Below, one piece after another: positions 1 to 10,334 of a stretch of DNA of 64,000 nt (position 1 is its first letter; each line of letters begins with the position of its first letter). The notes under the pieces were generated by a model that did not search any database, was not told the DNA's origin, and saw only the letters and a program-made list of their open reading frames with translations. The stretch is from Atriophallophorus winterbourni (lineage: Eukaryota > Platyhelminthes > Trematoda > Plagiorchiida > Microphallidae), in contig JACCGJ010003001.1 in assembly GCA_013407085.1 (NCBI GenBank), positions 1-64,000 on the forward strand. The letters are read 5' to 3'. The translations under genes were made by a program, and so were the position numbers.

Positions 1-94
1 TCACAATTACCATATCATAGTAAATATGCGTTCAATAAGAGGTATAAAAAACAATTATACAATGTCACTGGAGTCGAGTAATATGCTTACCCTG

Positions 95-1010
95 AGTCAA
101 TACACAGGCATCGTCAAATCGTTATGTAACAAATACGTATCCAAGTTTCGAGGTGATAATTGCTTCGGGAAGGGCATTCCACAGGAAACAGACACGTACC
201 GAATAGAAATGTCAGCGACAGTTAGTACGGGAATGGGGAATTTTTATTGCCGCTGAGTGGCTACGTGTAATTCCTGACTCTCGGTATTTGAACAAGTGTT
301 TGAGTGGATGATCTGGAGTATTCAATATTTTCTACGTAATGATAACGTCACTTCGAAGTCTACGTTGAAGGGGAGTGGGGAGCTTTAGCTTTTTCAACTA
401 TTCCTCGTATGTAAGATATCGAAAACCACGCACGAGTTTGGTTGCACGATGATATATTCTGTCAAGCAAGAATATATCTTTTTTCATCCACGAAGTCCAT
501 GCTTGCGATGCATGTTCCATTGTGGGAATTAAGTAGGTCTTCATGATGCTTGGCAACGTTCCAGGCGTAAAGGTTCTGAAGATCCGTCGCAGCATACCTA
601 GAAGCTTTGAAGTACGCTTGTAAATGACCTCACAATGTCTACTGTTCTTTAGGCTGCCACTTATCCAGACTCCAAGATCCTTCTCCGATTCGGTCCAGCT
701 CAAAATCGTCTGCCTAAAGTGATATTCTTATTGAAATGGCTTATCGATTTGCAGTAACTTGCATTTTTGAAAATTGAACGGCAGATAATATTTCTAACTG
801 ACCATTCGTGTAGTGCATCTAAATAGCTTTGCAGTTTTACGCAGTCTGCAGTTGATTTTATTCGCATCCAAAGTTTAACATCATTCGCAAAAAGGGCTAC
901 CTTGCATGATAGCGTCTCAGGTAAATCATTGATGTGTGTTATGAGAGCAATGTAACAAATGTCTGTAAGCGTGATTTGTTAAATTGAGTACAGTTTAAAT
1001 AAAGATTTGA
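95..1010 (-). pseudogene. CR1-like reverse transcriptase, C-terminal part, decayed
   Basis: Remnant of a CR1-type non-LTR retrotransposon RT (copies RNA into DNA at the target site). Read on the minus strand from about 1010 downward it shows ALFANDVKLW (motif C, where the usual FADD is FAND), a thumb region with EKDLGVWISG, RRIFRTF and MKTYLIPTMEHA, and the family tail PLKHLF, HSRTNCR and VCFLWNALPEA near 100-300. Frames shift several times and stops occur, so it is dead. The motif C aspartate substitution would inactivate it alone. The EN and finger/palm parts are absent, and CR1 ORF1 sequence in the opposite orientation lies beyond 1860. Confidence 0.8.
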
Positions 1011-1858
1011 GCTCCTCGTTATCGTCTCTATTATACTGAATGCTGTTCCAGTTATGCTGGTTTTCCAAAGCAATAGCGTCAGTACCGCAATATTGAATCA
1101 TTGATTCGCAGTCGGTGTTTTAAATACAGATGTTAGCATGGCATTGGTTGTTAAACCCATCTCACACATTCAGATATGCTATGATTAACATTAGCTCATC
1201 GGTTTAGCAGGAAAATTTTTATTTTGTCTTTTAATGAACAGATTATACAAATATTTATGAATTACAATCATTTAGCTGTGAATTGATTGAACACATCAAC
1301 GGGGAACAATAGGATGAAAGTAGTACAATCCAGCTGTTCAATCATGGATATGTTGGGTGAGGCGTCCTCACCCAAGACACGTGCGACCTTGTTAATCTCC
1401 TTATCCGAACATTGCGGATGCATGCTGTGACACGTGCTAACTTTACGCTTCAATGACCTCACCGCTTACTTCGCACACCCCTTTGTGTGGCCCTGTCCAG
1501 CTCTAGGACCTGTGAACCGGTTTCCTGAGTCTCGGCTTGGTCATTTCATAACGATCCTGTGTTGTTCTGTTCTCTGTCTCGGTGGGCTTGGCCCCTCGTA
1601 TCTTCTAGCTGATCACCTGGCACGACTGTCTCTCAAAACCACTTCATAGCAACTTGGCGACGGGGATGGGACTCAAATAATCTAACTATATTTGCAAGCA
1701 ACCACATGTTTTTTTTCGAAATTTGTTTGTCTACTGCGTACGTCTACGTATTTTTCGTTGCCCTGACAATTTTGATCATATCTTCGTTTCACTTGCTCGG
1801 ATTTATACCATTTAAAGAATTCCGTTTATCGCTCGACGATATCTATCGGATTTCATAA
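1011..1858. other. No gene recognised
   Basis: Short open frames occur on both strands but none shows a recognisable motif or codon pattern. It may be unidentified repeat or spacer. Confidence 0.4.
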
Positions 1859-1859
1859 T

Positions 1860-2398
1860 TTTCGATCGTGCAAGTCGACTTACAGCAAAGTTACCAGTTT
1901 CGACGGAAAATATCAATTTGTTCACACCCACAAAGTTTTTCCAACAAAGAACAATTTCAGCTACAAGTTTCAATACCTTATTTCGTGATTTATCTTCTGT
2001 GGTTCACAAGTTATTGCGGATTAACTGTTCAATGCCGAAATCCCGCCACCGAACACAGTCAAACCACTCAACAAACAAAACCCCCATTATCGATCAGCCA
2101 ACGAGCCCTATACAACCCACAAACATGTGCGAACGTGTTACGAGATCCACTGCCCAGGCCTAGAAAAAAGTCGATCCAACTGTGACCGTGAGAAGTATTC
2201 ATGCGACGGCGACACGGAATGGTCGTGACCTTTGCATCACGTGTTTAGATCCGGTAAGCGTTGATAATGTTCCAGTTAAATGCACATTCTGCGTGTTCCA
2301 CCAACGCGCGTCTTGTGACGAGAATTTAACTGAGAATTGCGTGAGGCTTGTTAACGATGAGAAACACCCATCAATTTTGCAACGGAATTTGAGTGCAA
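1860..2398 (+). pseudogene. CR1-type ORF1 N-terminal fragment with PHD-like zinc finger
   Basis: After a serine/threonine/proline-rich stretch (about 2040-2170) the plus strand encodes a cysteine cluster at about 2230-2345: LCITCLDP, VKCTFC, then FHQRASC. The C-x2-C...C-x2-C-x3-H-x3-C spacing resembles the PHD-like finger at the N terminus of many CR1-clade ORF1 proteins, which are nucleic-acid-binding partners of the retrotransposon RNP. A stop interrupts the frame before the finger, and similarity ends abruptly near 2398 where a different repeat begins. Assignment to CR1 ORF1 rests on the finger and on the abundance of CR1 here; a domesticated or other zinc-finger source cannot be excluded. 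Confidence 0.5.
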
Positions 2399-2414
2399 TC
2401 GGTTAGAGTAGTTT

Positions 2415-2462
2415 TTGGGTAACGTTTCGCTTCTGAACACAGAAGCTTCGTCAGACCAAGGG
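2415..2462 (-). ncRNA. Hammerhead ribozyme-like motif, Penelope-associated type
   Basis: On the minus strand the order is TTGGT, CTGACGA (the CUGANGA core), a 7-bp stem GCTTCTG/CAGAAGC closed by a TGTT loop, GAAAC, then GTT. Bases following the predicted cleavage site (ACC...AA) can pair with TTGGT to form stem I. The ACGT after GAA is self-complementary, as expected for very short stem III hammerheads thought to act as dimers; such minimal ribozymes are known in Penelope-like elements. One extra A lies between the core and stem II, a departure from the strict consensus. It lies just before the Penelope RT fragment but on the opposite strand. Confidence 0.5.
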
Positions 2463-2470
2463 TGTCGGTA

Positions 2471-3386
2471 CGAACAGTGTTCAGGTATAACTGGCATTCT
2501 CACTCAACTCCGATATGAGGCTGGCGGATCGTACCAACTTGAGTGTACAACAAATCATCAGCGGTGTAGCAATTTGTCTAAATATGAACCACTTCTTATT
2601 TAATGGACAGCTATACAAGCAAAACGATGGTTTAGCGATGGGCTCACCGATTTCTCCAGTGCTAGCGAACATGTACATGGAGCACTTTGAAAAGATAACT
2701 TTGAGAAACGAAGCGTTAAAACCAAAGATATGGTGGCGCTATGTCGACGATACATTCGTCATCATAAAGCGAAACAGACTAGAAGCATTTCATAGTTATC
2801 TCAATAGTTTGAATCCAAAAATCCAGGTCACAAAGGAAACCGAGTCTACGGAAGGGACACTTCCGTTCTTGGACTGTCTCGCGCAAAAAGACAACGGCAA
2901 GATAAGAACAACGGTATATCGTGAGCCTCTCGACACGGATGCCATTTTGAGATTCACATCTGCGCACCCTAAAAGGGTATTTTAGTCCATAGCAAAATCG
3001 CTATTCTACAAGGTTGACCGCCTCTGCAGCGATGATGCAGATAAGAGACGAGCTCATGAAGAAGTCAGTCGCCGACTTGCAAATCATGTTTACCCCAAGA
3101 GCTTAATTAAGCGACAGTTAAACCGAGTTAATCATCCGCAACCGAAGACGGCAAAATTTTGGCGAGCTACGGTATCTCTACCGTATGTCAAAACGCCTCT
3201 GAAGAAATAAGTCGAATCTTGAATAGCGCAGGTATTAGAGTAACATATAAGGCAAGTAGAACTCTCCGCCCCGTATTAATGCACCTCAAAGATAAGACTC
3301 CTTTAGGTTGTGCGACGAAATCCATCTACAAAATCAACTGCAAGGGTTGCGAGGGTGTTTACATTGGACAAACGTCTAGAGAACTG
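2471..3386 (+). mobile_element. Penelope-like element: RT palm, linker and start of GIY-YIG endonuclease
   Basis: Penelope-like elements encode a single RT plus GIY-YIG endonuclease. Visible on the plus strand: RTNLSVQQII (2530s), LAMGSPISPVLANMYME (about 2635-2690), the catalytic motif WRYVDDTFVI (about 2735), LPFLDC (about 2865) and VYREPLDTD. After a frameshift near 3150 come LKDKTPLGC and YKINCKGCEGVYIGQTSREL, the cysteine-containing entry to the GIY-YIG domain. The frame stops at 3388, exactly where an LTR begins, so the endonuclease is cut. The N-terminal RT part is missing and the YVDD active site is intact. A dead, 5'-truncated and interrupted copy. Confidence 0.85.
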
Positions 3387-3549
3387 TGATGATTGTTTGA
3401 ATAATAATCAATACTGATCAATAATTCCGTAATTCAAATACTTGTTGTTAAAGCTACATTATTCAATACTCTAATTCGAGTGAGCGTCGTTTTTATCTCA
3501 CTTACATTCTTGGGTTGGTTATTCAATTCAATTCAATTCAATTATCACA
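3385..3549 (+). repeat. Candidate 5' LTR of a Ty3/gypsy element
   Basis: A segment of about 165 bp begins TGTGATGATTG and ends near TCACA, followed two bases later by a TGG-starting primer-binding-like site. It splits the Penelope GIY-YIG frame. Near its 3' end (about 3521-3545) is an ATTCA pentanucleotide array. No second LTR was found because the element is truncated at about 4310, so the boundaries are inferred. Confidence 0.6.
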
Positions 3550-3551
3550 TT

Positions 3552-3569
3552 TGGCGTCGCTAACAGCAA
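3552..3569 (+). other. Candidate tRNA primer-binding site
   Basis: TGGCGTCGCTAACAGC starts with TGG, complementary to the CCA end of a tRNA, immediately after the proposed LTR. The tRNA species was not identified. Confidence 0.4.
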
Positions 3570-3575
3570 TTCTTC

Positions 3576-4310
3576 ATGGCAAATTCAAGTCTGAAACCTC
3601 TCGATATAAACTCAAATGCTCTAGAAATTGAAGACTATTGTGAAAGATTCGAAATTTGGTGTATGACACGACCGGAAGCTGAGAATGATAAAAAATCGGT
3701 TCATTTTCTAAATGCAGTCGGAAAATCTGCATATACGTTAATCAAGAATTTAGCCTATCCTGATTGTCCTATTTCTCTTCCATACGAAACGCTGAAGACG
3801 CTTTTAATGCAACACGTGAAATCTGTACATTTCGAACCATCCGAACGTGTAAAATTTAATTCCATGCTGCGTCAGTCCAATCAAGGAATTCGCGATTTTA
3901 TTCTACAATTGCTAATTCATGCAGCGAAATGCAACTTCGGTGACTTGTTAGATATGCAATTGAAAGATCGTCTAATCGCTGGTATAAATGACAGTGTTTT
4001 GCAGAATGAGCTCTTGAAACTGCCAAAACCTTCTTTTAAAGATGTTCGAGCTCATTGTGAACAGTATGAAGATGCGCCTGTGGCAACGACAGATTTGTAG
4101 CCAACAGAAAGTTCTGTCATGTTTAATACACATAAACGGGAAATAACGAAGAATGCAATAGCAGGTCAACAGCTGAAGTATCAACCGAATTATCGTCGCG
4201 TTACTGATAATCATTCGAATTCAATCAAAATTGGGAAACGCCGCCTTATTCATCTGGACTCCGAGAACCTGTCAGAAAAGCCAAGGCTCTAATGCAGACT
4301 AACGATGATG
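3576..4310 (+). pseudogene. gag: Ty3/gypsy gag, truncated
   Basis: An open frame of 174 codons starts with ATG about 25 bases after the LTR. It has the gypsy capsid pattern: LDINSNALEIEDYCERFEIW near the N terminus, then FLNAVGKSAYTLIKNL, MLRQSNQGIRDFILQL and LKDRLIAGINDSVLQNELL, the retrotransposon gag core seen in fluke gypsy elements. A stop at 4098 interrupts it, but coding-like sequence continues in frame to about 4300 (KREITKNAIAGQQLKYQPNY). Zinc knuckle, protease and pol are missing. At about 4310 it abuts an RTE fragment in opposite orientation. Gag forms the particle that packages element RNA; this copy cannot. Confidence 0.8.
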
Positions 4311-4690
4311 ATACCTCTACTTGTCCGAAAATGTGTAAACTCTTTCTGTTAGTTTACCAGTGTCTGGTAATCGCGTCTCTTGCAGGGCAGCCACGTCGAC
4401 ATTCAGCCTCTTTAACTCATTGTTAATCACGGCTGACTTTCTTACGCCCCTGATATTCGAGACTTCGTGATGAAACCCCGGAAACGGACCGGACGTTCCA
4501 GGTTCCCAGTTTCAGAACTGACATTTGTTGTTCAGTATTTCGATTCGCTGGTGCGGAAAAATACAGTCTGCTTGTCGCTTGATTCCTAATCCCCATGCAC
4601 CAATGAGGATAGCTGACCATGGAGAGACGGCGCCTTATTGACTGGGGCTGCCCATCTTGAAGCGGGCGGTAGTCATCCAATGAGACCTAA
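4300..4690 (-). pseudogene. RTE-like endonuclease N-terminus (APE type)
   Basis: Minus-strand reading gives a leader with RNQATSRLYFSAPANRN (about 4540-4600), then LKLGTWNVRSV (start of the AP endonuclease-like domain, about 4500), and after a frameshift KSAVINNELKRLNVDVAALQ and ETRLPDTGKL, the RTE signature containing the catalytic glutamate. It ends near 4300 at the gypsy gag junction. The leader closely resembles 7180-7245, so both belong to one RTE family ('RTE-A' here). Confidence 0.8.
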
Positions 4691-5130
4691 AAGTCTCTCC
4701 ACCGTTGAAACCAGCCCCAGGCGCTTAGCTTTACGCCAGTCGAGCCATAGCTTTTAACCGGTATCAGCTGCTTCCCGTGTTATTTTCCGTAGAAGCGGAA
4801 TGGAGTGTCCTCTCCATTGGTGCGTTGTGATGTCGCCATGGCAGCTTAATATAGAGAACAAGCTGTTGCTCGTGCAGCAAGTGCTCCCTCTCCACGGAAC
4901 CAAAGGAACAGCTAGGCTGATATGTTTGGACAACGATGCCGTCGCAGGAGCTGGCAAGATGTATTTGAATAAACTTCGAACTGCCTAACGGGACTCCATC
5001 TCCGATTTTTCCTCGAGGTTGACTCCTGAGGCCTTTTTCATGGTTGGATGTAGCCACAAGGCAATGGAGGTTTCAGATAAGTGTTTTCCTTCCCCTAGGT
5101 GATCCGCCTTCATGGAATTACGAGCTAAAT
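4691..5130. other. Probable RTE 5' region, no gene recognised
   Basis: Sequence upstream of the minus-strand RTE endonuclease fragment. It shares short blocks (such as CACAAGGCA followed by GGAGGTTT) with 16350-16390. No protein motif was found. Confidence 0.35.
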
Positions 5131-5300
5131 CTGCCGGAAGCATGCTGGACTTTAGGCGCCAGTCAGCCACCTTTTCCCTTTCTCCTGTTGGTAAACACAG
5201 TTCCGCCGGGCTCGGGGAGCCACTTCCGCAGGTCAGGAGCTGGACTTGGTTGTCAGAGGCTATATGAGACGCGTGCCATTGGAGCATTTTGGAATTGTGA
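5131..5300 (+). repeat. Dispersed repeat, copy 1 (second copy at 16416-16580)
   Basis: Shares ordered blocks with 16416-16580: GGCGCCAGTCA, CTTTCTCCTGT versus CTTCTCCTGT, TTCGCCGGGCT, AGGAG(C/T)TGGACTTGGTTGT and GAGACGC. Both lie in the same orientation upstream of RTE-type tails (6150 and 16635), so it is probably the 5' or internal non-coding part of that RTE family. Confidence 0.6.
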
Positions 5301-6120
5301 GCTTATCCTCAACCTTGGAACATGTTACTAATGAGTAGTCACAAATATAAATATGTGTGCAAAACGAAATAAGCAAGAAAGCGGTGAGGGATGTTGCTGT
5401 CAAAATAGTTTTACATTGAGCGTCGTAGGCGTACAAATTCATTTCGGAATCGAACGCGTAAACCATCTATTCACGCTGTGAAGGATTCTGATGCATGTTC
5501 TCGGCGGTTAACGACAGTGAGTTTTAACGATTTCACGCTGCATCTGACTATGTGAAGTGCGGCTGTCTATGTGATATCATATAATCAGATTGGGCCACGC
5601 ATAACGCATGAGCCTGGCTAAAGAGAATTCCCACTGTACGAAGACTCGGGTTCCTTTCTATAGGAATGAATTCGCACACAAGGATCAAACAAAGACGCTC
5701 GTTATCACCAGTTGTGCTTAATTATGTCTTCGACTGATTCATGGAGCAGGCATTAGCGGACCACCAACGAATGCAAGTTTTGACGAAATACTGGATCGAA
5801 TAAATAGTTGACATTGTCGTTCTTGGTTAGAATGCCTGAATGCAACATACGCTTATATACTCAATCAGTAGTTTCGATCCAAAAGTAAGCCTTGATATAA
5901 AAAGGTGTGAAGACAAAGGCTATACGTCAGGATTTAATTTATCTTTTCAATAATAATGTTTAGAAAGTTGACAGTTTTCTAGTCACTTGGTTTCAGAATG
6001 CTGCTCAATAGTCAAACGGAAGATGAAGCAAAGTCAAGGGTTGATTATACCTCTTTTAAAGTCACAAAAATAAAAAGTGGTTAGTAGGGAGAGATTCGTC
6101 TTGTAGTGTTTCACGGGTAA
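5301..6120. other. No gene recognised
   Basis: AT-rich, with only short open frames lacking known motifs. Confidence 0.4.
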
Positions 6121-6149
6121 CATGTGGCAGCTCAAGTCACAAGATACAC

Positions 6150-6410
6150 AATTGTAAGTCCGAGATACCGATCAAGTATCCAATGTTGTTCTTTATATGC
6201 GATGTCATCAGGAGCACATTTGTTACACAATGTATGGAAGCAACTACGTTATCGTTTATACTCACGGGAGAAAGATGCAATGGTTTGGCCGCACCATCAT
6301 AAGACAGGCTTAGTCCTTATGAAACTCGTCCTCGACTATAAACGACAATTGAACACTTGGTTGTTAACTGTCATCATCGTCATCACAGACAGCAGTGCAC
6401 AAGTAGCATG
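6150..6410 (+). pseudogene. RTE-like ORF C-terminal tail, family B, strongly decayed
   Basis: Aligns by eye with 16760-17000: a run matching the RRRLQWFGHALR region (here only AMVWPHHHKT), then LVLDYK and TWLLTV, matching LVLDPKPV and TWLSTV of the better copy. Frame and spacing are broken. Confidence 0.65.
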
Positions 6411-6739
6411 CACCGAATGCTAAACTGCCACAGAACCATGAGAAAGTAAAATCCTAAAAGAGGGGAAAGGTGAGTTGCTTGTCATCGTCGACTATTTCCT
6501 ATTTCGTTCGTTTAGTCAAACACCAACGCACTGTCGACGATCATCCGGTTGATTCTTGTGCTCTTGCTTTTGACGGGAACCAATGTTTGACTCTCACATA
6601 TGTGTTCAATTTGCTGTCACATCTAATTTTACCCAGTCTGACTTGTGCGTTTAATTCAGAGTTTGTCTCTGGAAGAATTCATGGGCGGACCCGCTAATCC
6701 ATTCGAGGTGTAAGCACCTCTTCCCAGTTTGTTTGTGCT

Positions 6740-7150
6740 TACTCTTCTATAGAATCGGTAGCTATTTGAGTCATGTCTACAGAATGGAAAATGGTCGTAT
6801 TCCGAAAGATCTACTCTATGGTGAGTTGCAACTAGGAAGTCGACCATTGGGCAGACCGCAATTGTGGTACAAAGACGTTTGCAAAAGAGATATGAAAGCT
6901 CTTGGCATTGACCCGGCGAGTTGAGAAGAACTTGCTCTTGACAGCTCACATTGGAGGCACTGTGTAAAGCGTTGTCTGCAAGCTGGGGAGGAGCAGATAC
7001 AGCTCTTGGCGGTTGAACGCAGATCACACCGCCGACGTGCAACTGACGCAACACAACCGAGTTCTGACTAACGTTGCCAGCACTGCGGGAGAGATTGTTC
7101 CTCCCGAATCGGACTGTTTAGTCACTCAAAAAGCTGCAAAACTTGAACAT
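6740..7150 (+). pseudogene. RTE-A ORF C-terminal tail with terminal zinc finger
   Basis: Plus-strand reading shows HVYRMENGRIPKDLLYGELQ, GSRPLGRPQLWYKDVCKRDM and KALGIDPAS, the conserved region after the RTE reverse transcriptase, then (after a frameshift) a region equivalent to AERRSHRRRATDA and the final C-x2-C...DCSSRIGLFSH-type finger near 7080-7110. This is the 3' end of one RTE copy; the next segment is the 5' part of another. Confidence 0.8.
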
Positions 7151-8860
7151 TCACGCGTTTGTGATGTACATCTATGGTACATTGGGTGCATGTGGATTAC
7201 GAATCAACCGACCAGCAGACTGTATTTTTCCGTTCCAGCGAAACGAAATGATAACCGCGCAACTGTCCTCAAAAACGTGCCACAAATAAACTCTGTAGTG
7301 GTATTGGGTGATTTCAATGCCAGAGTTGGTGCAGATTACGAGTCTTGGCAAAACTGTCTCAGGAGGTTCGGTGTAGGTAAAACCAATGAAAATGGACAAC
7401 GCCTTTTAGAATTATGCACACAGTTTAGTCTGTGTGTCAGTAACAATTTCTTTCAAACAATATCGCAGCATAAGGTCTCTTGGAAACATCCTCGCTCTAA
7501 GCATTGGCATCAGCTTGATCTTATTCGTGTTAGGCGCACTAATATAGGAAGCGTACTTCTCACCAGATCATTTCAAAGCGCAGACTGTGATACTGATCAT
7601 TCACTGGTCTGTGCAAAACTGAAGCTTCCCCACACGAGATTTCACCGCAACAATTTGTCTGGTAAGCCTTGGATTGACGTCACTCGCATGTGCGAAATAA
7701 TCTAGCTGCGCGATTTGCAAAAGCCTTCACAACAGAGTTCAACAAGACAAGCCCACTTGAATCGGCTTCAGAAAATTGGGAATCGATAAAAATCTGCATA
7801 TGCCGAGTCGCACATTCTACTTCCGGTCCGAAGAAAGCTCGAACGAGCGACTATTTCGAGGCAAAAGCTTCTGATATGACTGCTGTGTTAGATGAGAAAC
7901 GGTCAGCATTCTTGAGGTTCAAAGGTATGCCAACAGATGAAAACTTACGACTTTTAAGAGCAGCTAGAAATAAGTTTTAACAGACTGAAAGGCGATGTGC
8001 AAACGACTATTGGACTGAAATTAGCCTCAATATACAAATGATGCGGATACCGGAAATATTCACGGTATGTATGGTGGGATCAAGAGAGCCATTGTCCCAA
8101 GCAAACTCAAAACGGCTCCCATTAAGTCTGAATCTGGTTACCCGATTGTCGACAAAACTAAGCAGATGGAAAGATGGGTAGAGCACTTCCCCTTTTTCTA
8201 CCACAGGGACATTACGGTTCTACTGCATGTCGAGCGGTTACCGACTATTTAATATCTAGATACTCCCTCACTCTTGATGAGCTCCAATGGGCAATCGACC
8301 GCTTAGCGAATTGGAAGGTCCTTGGTGACGACAGTTTTCCACCTGAGCTAATCAAATGATTGAGAGCAACATTATTACAAACTATTAACCGTTTGCATCT
8401 TCAGTGCTGGCAGGCATAGTGTGTCCGACAAAAGATGCGAGACAGAAATATCATCAAGCTAAGAATAGAATAAGAATAAGGGTGACAGAGGTGACTGCAA
8501 CAATTACAGAGGAATCTCCCTTCTGAATGCCATTATACGCTGTTTTTATTGATTTAACTAAGGCATTCGACTACGTCAGCAGGCATGATTTTTTCAAAAT
8601 GATTGATCTGATAGGCTGCCCCCAATGATTTTAAACTCGTTATTTCATTCCACTCAGGCATGAAAGTCTCAGTCCATTTTAACGGTTGCAGTTCAGGAGC
8701 TTTTGAGATTTGCCGAGGCGTCAACAAGAGTGTTTTCTTGCTCCCACGCTGTTTGGCATTTTCTTTGCTCTGCCTCCGAAGCACGCTTTCAGGACGAGGA
8801 TAGAAGGTATTTACCTAAGCACGCGAAGTGATGGCAACCGGAAACGCTCTCGCGATTTAT
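7151..8860 (+). mobile_element. RTE-A retrotransposon, endonuclease plus partial RT, decayed
   Basis: Starts with the same leader as 4540-4600, then lacks the endonuclease N-terminus and resumes at VVVLGDFNARVGADYESW (about 7290), ENGQRLLELC, VSWKHPRSKHWHQLDLI and SADCDTDHSLVCAKLKL, the rest of the APE endonuclease. A linker follows (7690-7980), then KQMERWVEHF and LDELQWAIDRLANWKVLG (8270-8330), the RT N-terminus. Between about 8520 and 8530 an internal deletion joins to LYAVFIDLTKAFDYVSR. The frame is broken thereafter (RGVNKSVFLLPRC near 8715), and the FADD motif is not reached. Confidence 0.85.
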
Positions 8861-9084
8861 AGCACCAAATTCTTCGTACCAAAAGGTTTATTGAAACGCT
8901 GTGAGTATTTAAGCGATTCAGGGTTCTAACATTTTTGAGTAATTTCGCTAAATCCAGATATTGTCATATTCGATGCCATTAAACCCGATGGCCTCTGGTT
9001 CTGTTATTGCGAGTTATGTGAACCGCTTTACAGCCAGTTTAGCTACTTGCTACTCGAGGGATGCTAACCAAGCTTGGGACTTCG

Positions 9085-9165
9085 CGTGATTAAACCTAGC
9101 TTAAAAGGCGGCTGCCAATCTGACACTGGAAATTATTGTCCTGTCAAACTATTGCCTGTTACTGG
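9085..9165 (+). pseudogene. CR1-like RT fragment
   Basis: About 25 codons resembling the region before RT motif 1: PSLKGGCQSDTGNYCPVKLL. Sequence after LLPV is unrelated. Confidence 0.45.
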
Positions 9166-9555
9166 TGAGTTCTACTCAAGAAACGTACGCCATATTGTGA
9201 AGATGTGTGCTTCATTCACTATGTTGTCAACATTTTATGGTTCAATTTTATCAGCCAAGAAAACTTTCATTTTCAAAATTTTCATTAAAACGGGATTAAG
9301 GCCAAACTTAGCAGTACTCACCTGTTTTTCAATCAACGAAATGTTTTCCGGCGTTTCACACAGGATAAGAGATGCATGCTAAGAGCTACACCTAGTTGCC
9401 TGAGCATATTTGAGACGCGAGATATAAATACATTTTTCAAAATTAGTAGCTCATCCGCAAAACCGTTCCAGTTATGACGAAATTGGATGCATTGAACAGA
9501 TTTATAATTATTGAAATGTATAATGAAGTGAAGCGAGAAAACTATCGGAAAATGC
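9166..9555. other. No gene recognised
   Basis: AT-rich spacer without recognisable motif. Confidence 0.35.
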
Positions 9556-9559
9556 TAAC

Positions 9560-9910
9560 CGTACTTGCACATTTAATCAGAGCACAAAACAACTCACATT
9601 CTTGAAGTACGTGGAAAGCTTAAAATTTGCATAACAAGATAAATGGAGCGTAAAGTAGGTCAACAATTTAACTTGAGGCTAAACGTTTAATCAGAGCACG
9701 AAAACAACTGATGTTTTTGGGGCATGAGCAGATTTGAGCATACCAGAAGAAATGGAGTGTTATCTTGGCCAGTAGTTTGTACTCAAGTTACACGTTTATT
9801 CAAAGCACAAACTTGAGGCTAAACGTTTAATCAGAGCACAAAAACAACTGATGTTGTTGGAGCATGAAAGAGTTTAAAAGTATGAAGTATGAAGTATGAA
9901 GTTGCTGAAG
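9560..9910 (+). repeat. Diverged minisatellite-like direct repeats
   Basis: A core of TTTAATCAGAGCAC followed by AAAACAACT recurs at about 9573, 9688 and 9825, and a degraded GTTTATTCAAAGCACA at 9790. The last units share ACTTGAGGCTAAACG and GATGTT.TTGG.GCATGA. A TATGAAG heptamer repeats three times at about 9880-9901. Confidence 0.65.
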
Positions 9911-10330
9911 TGTGAGGGATTTGAGTAACATCATACTGTTATCAAATGTATTTTTTCAATTCAACGGTTGGTGGTGCGTGTACATCATTCTTGAATAAAT
10001 CCCTGCATCCTATAGTACGACATCTGATTGCGTCATGGCCACCATAACTCACAGGGTTCTTGCCATTTTCGTAATGCTGCATCGCAAAGCAACAACAATC
10101 TTAACGACTTCTGAAACTCAGCGGAGTGTCCCGGATGGTATAGATAATAAAATATAGATTTCTACCAGGTATATTCATTAGGTTTCCGGAGCTGGCAATT
10201 GTTAGGTTCTTTGATAGTAACTAACTGTCAACCAAGTCGATCCCAATTTTTACTGTCCACCAACGTTGTTGTTGGCCTCATTCATTCGATGTCGTCCATG
10301 GATGTACATTAAAATCGCATGACATATATC
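9911..10330. other. No gene recognised
   Basis: AT-rich, short open frames only. Confidence 0.35.
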
Positions 10331-10334
10331 ATGT

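Noticed and set aside
1434..1649. 71-codon plus-strand open frame rich in L, G and P
   Set aside because: No family recognised and no supporting context.
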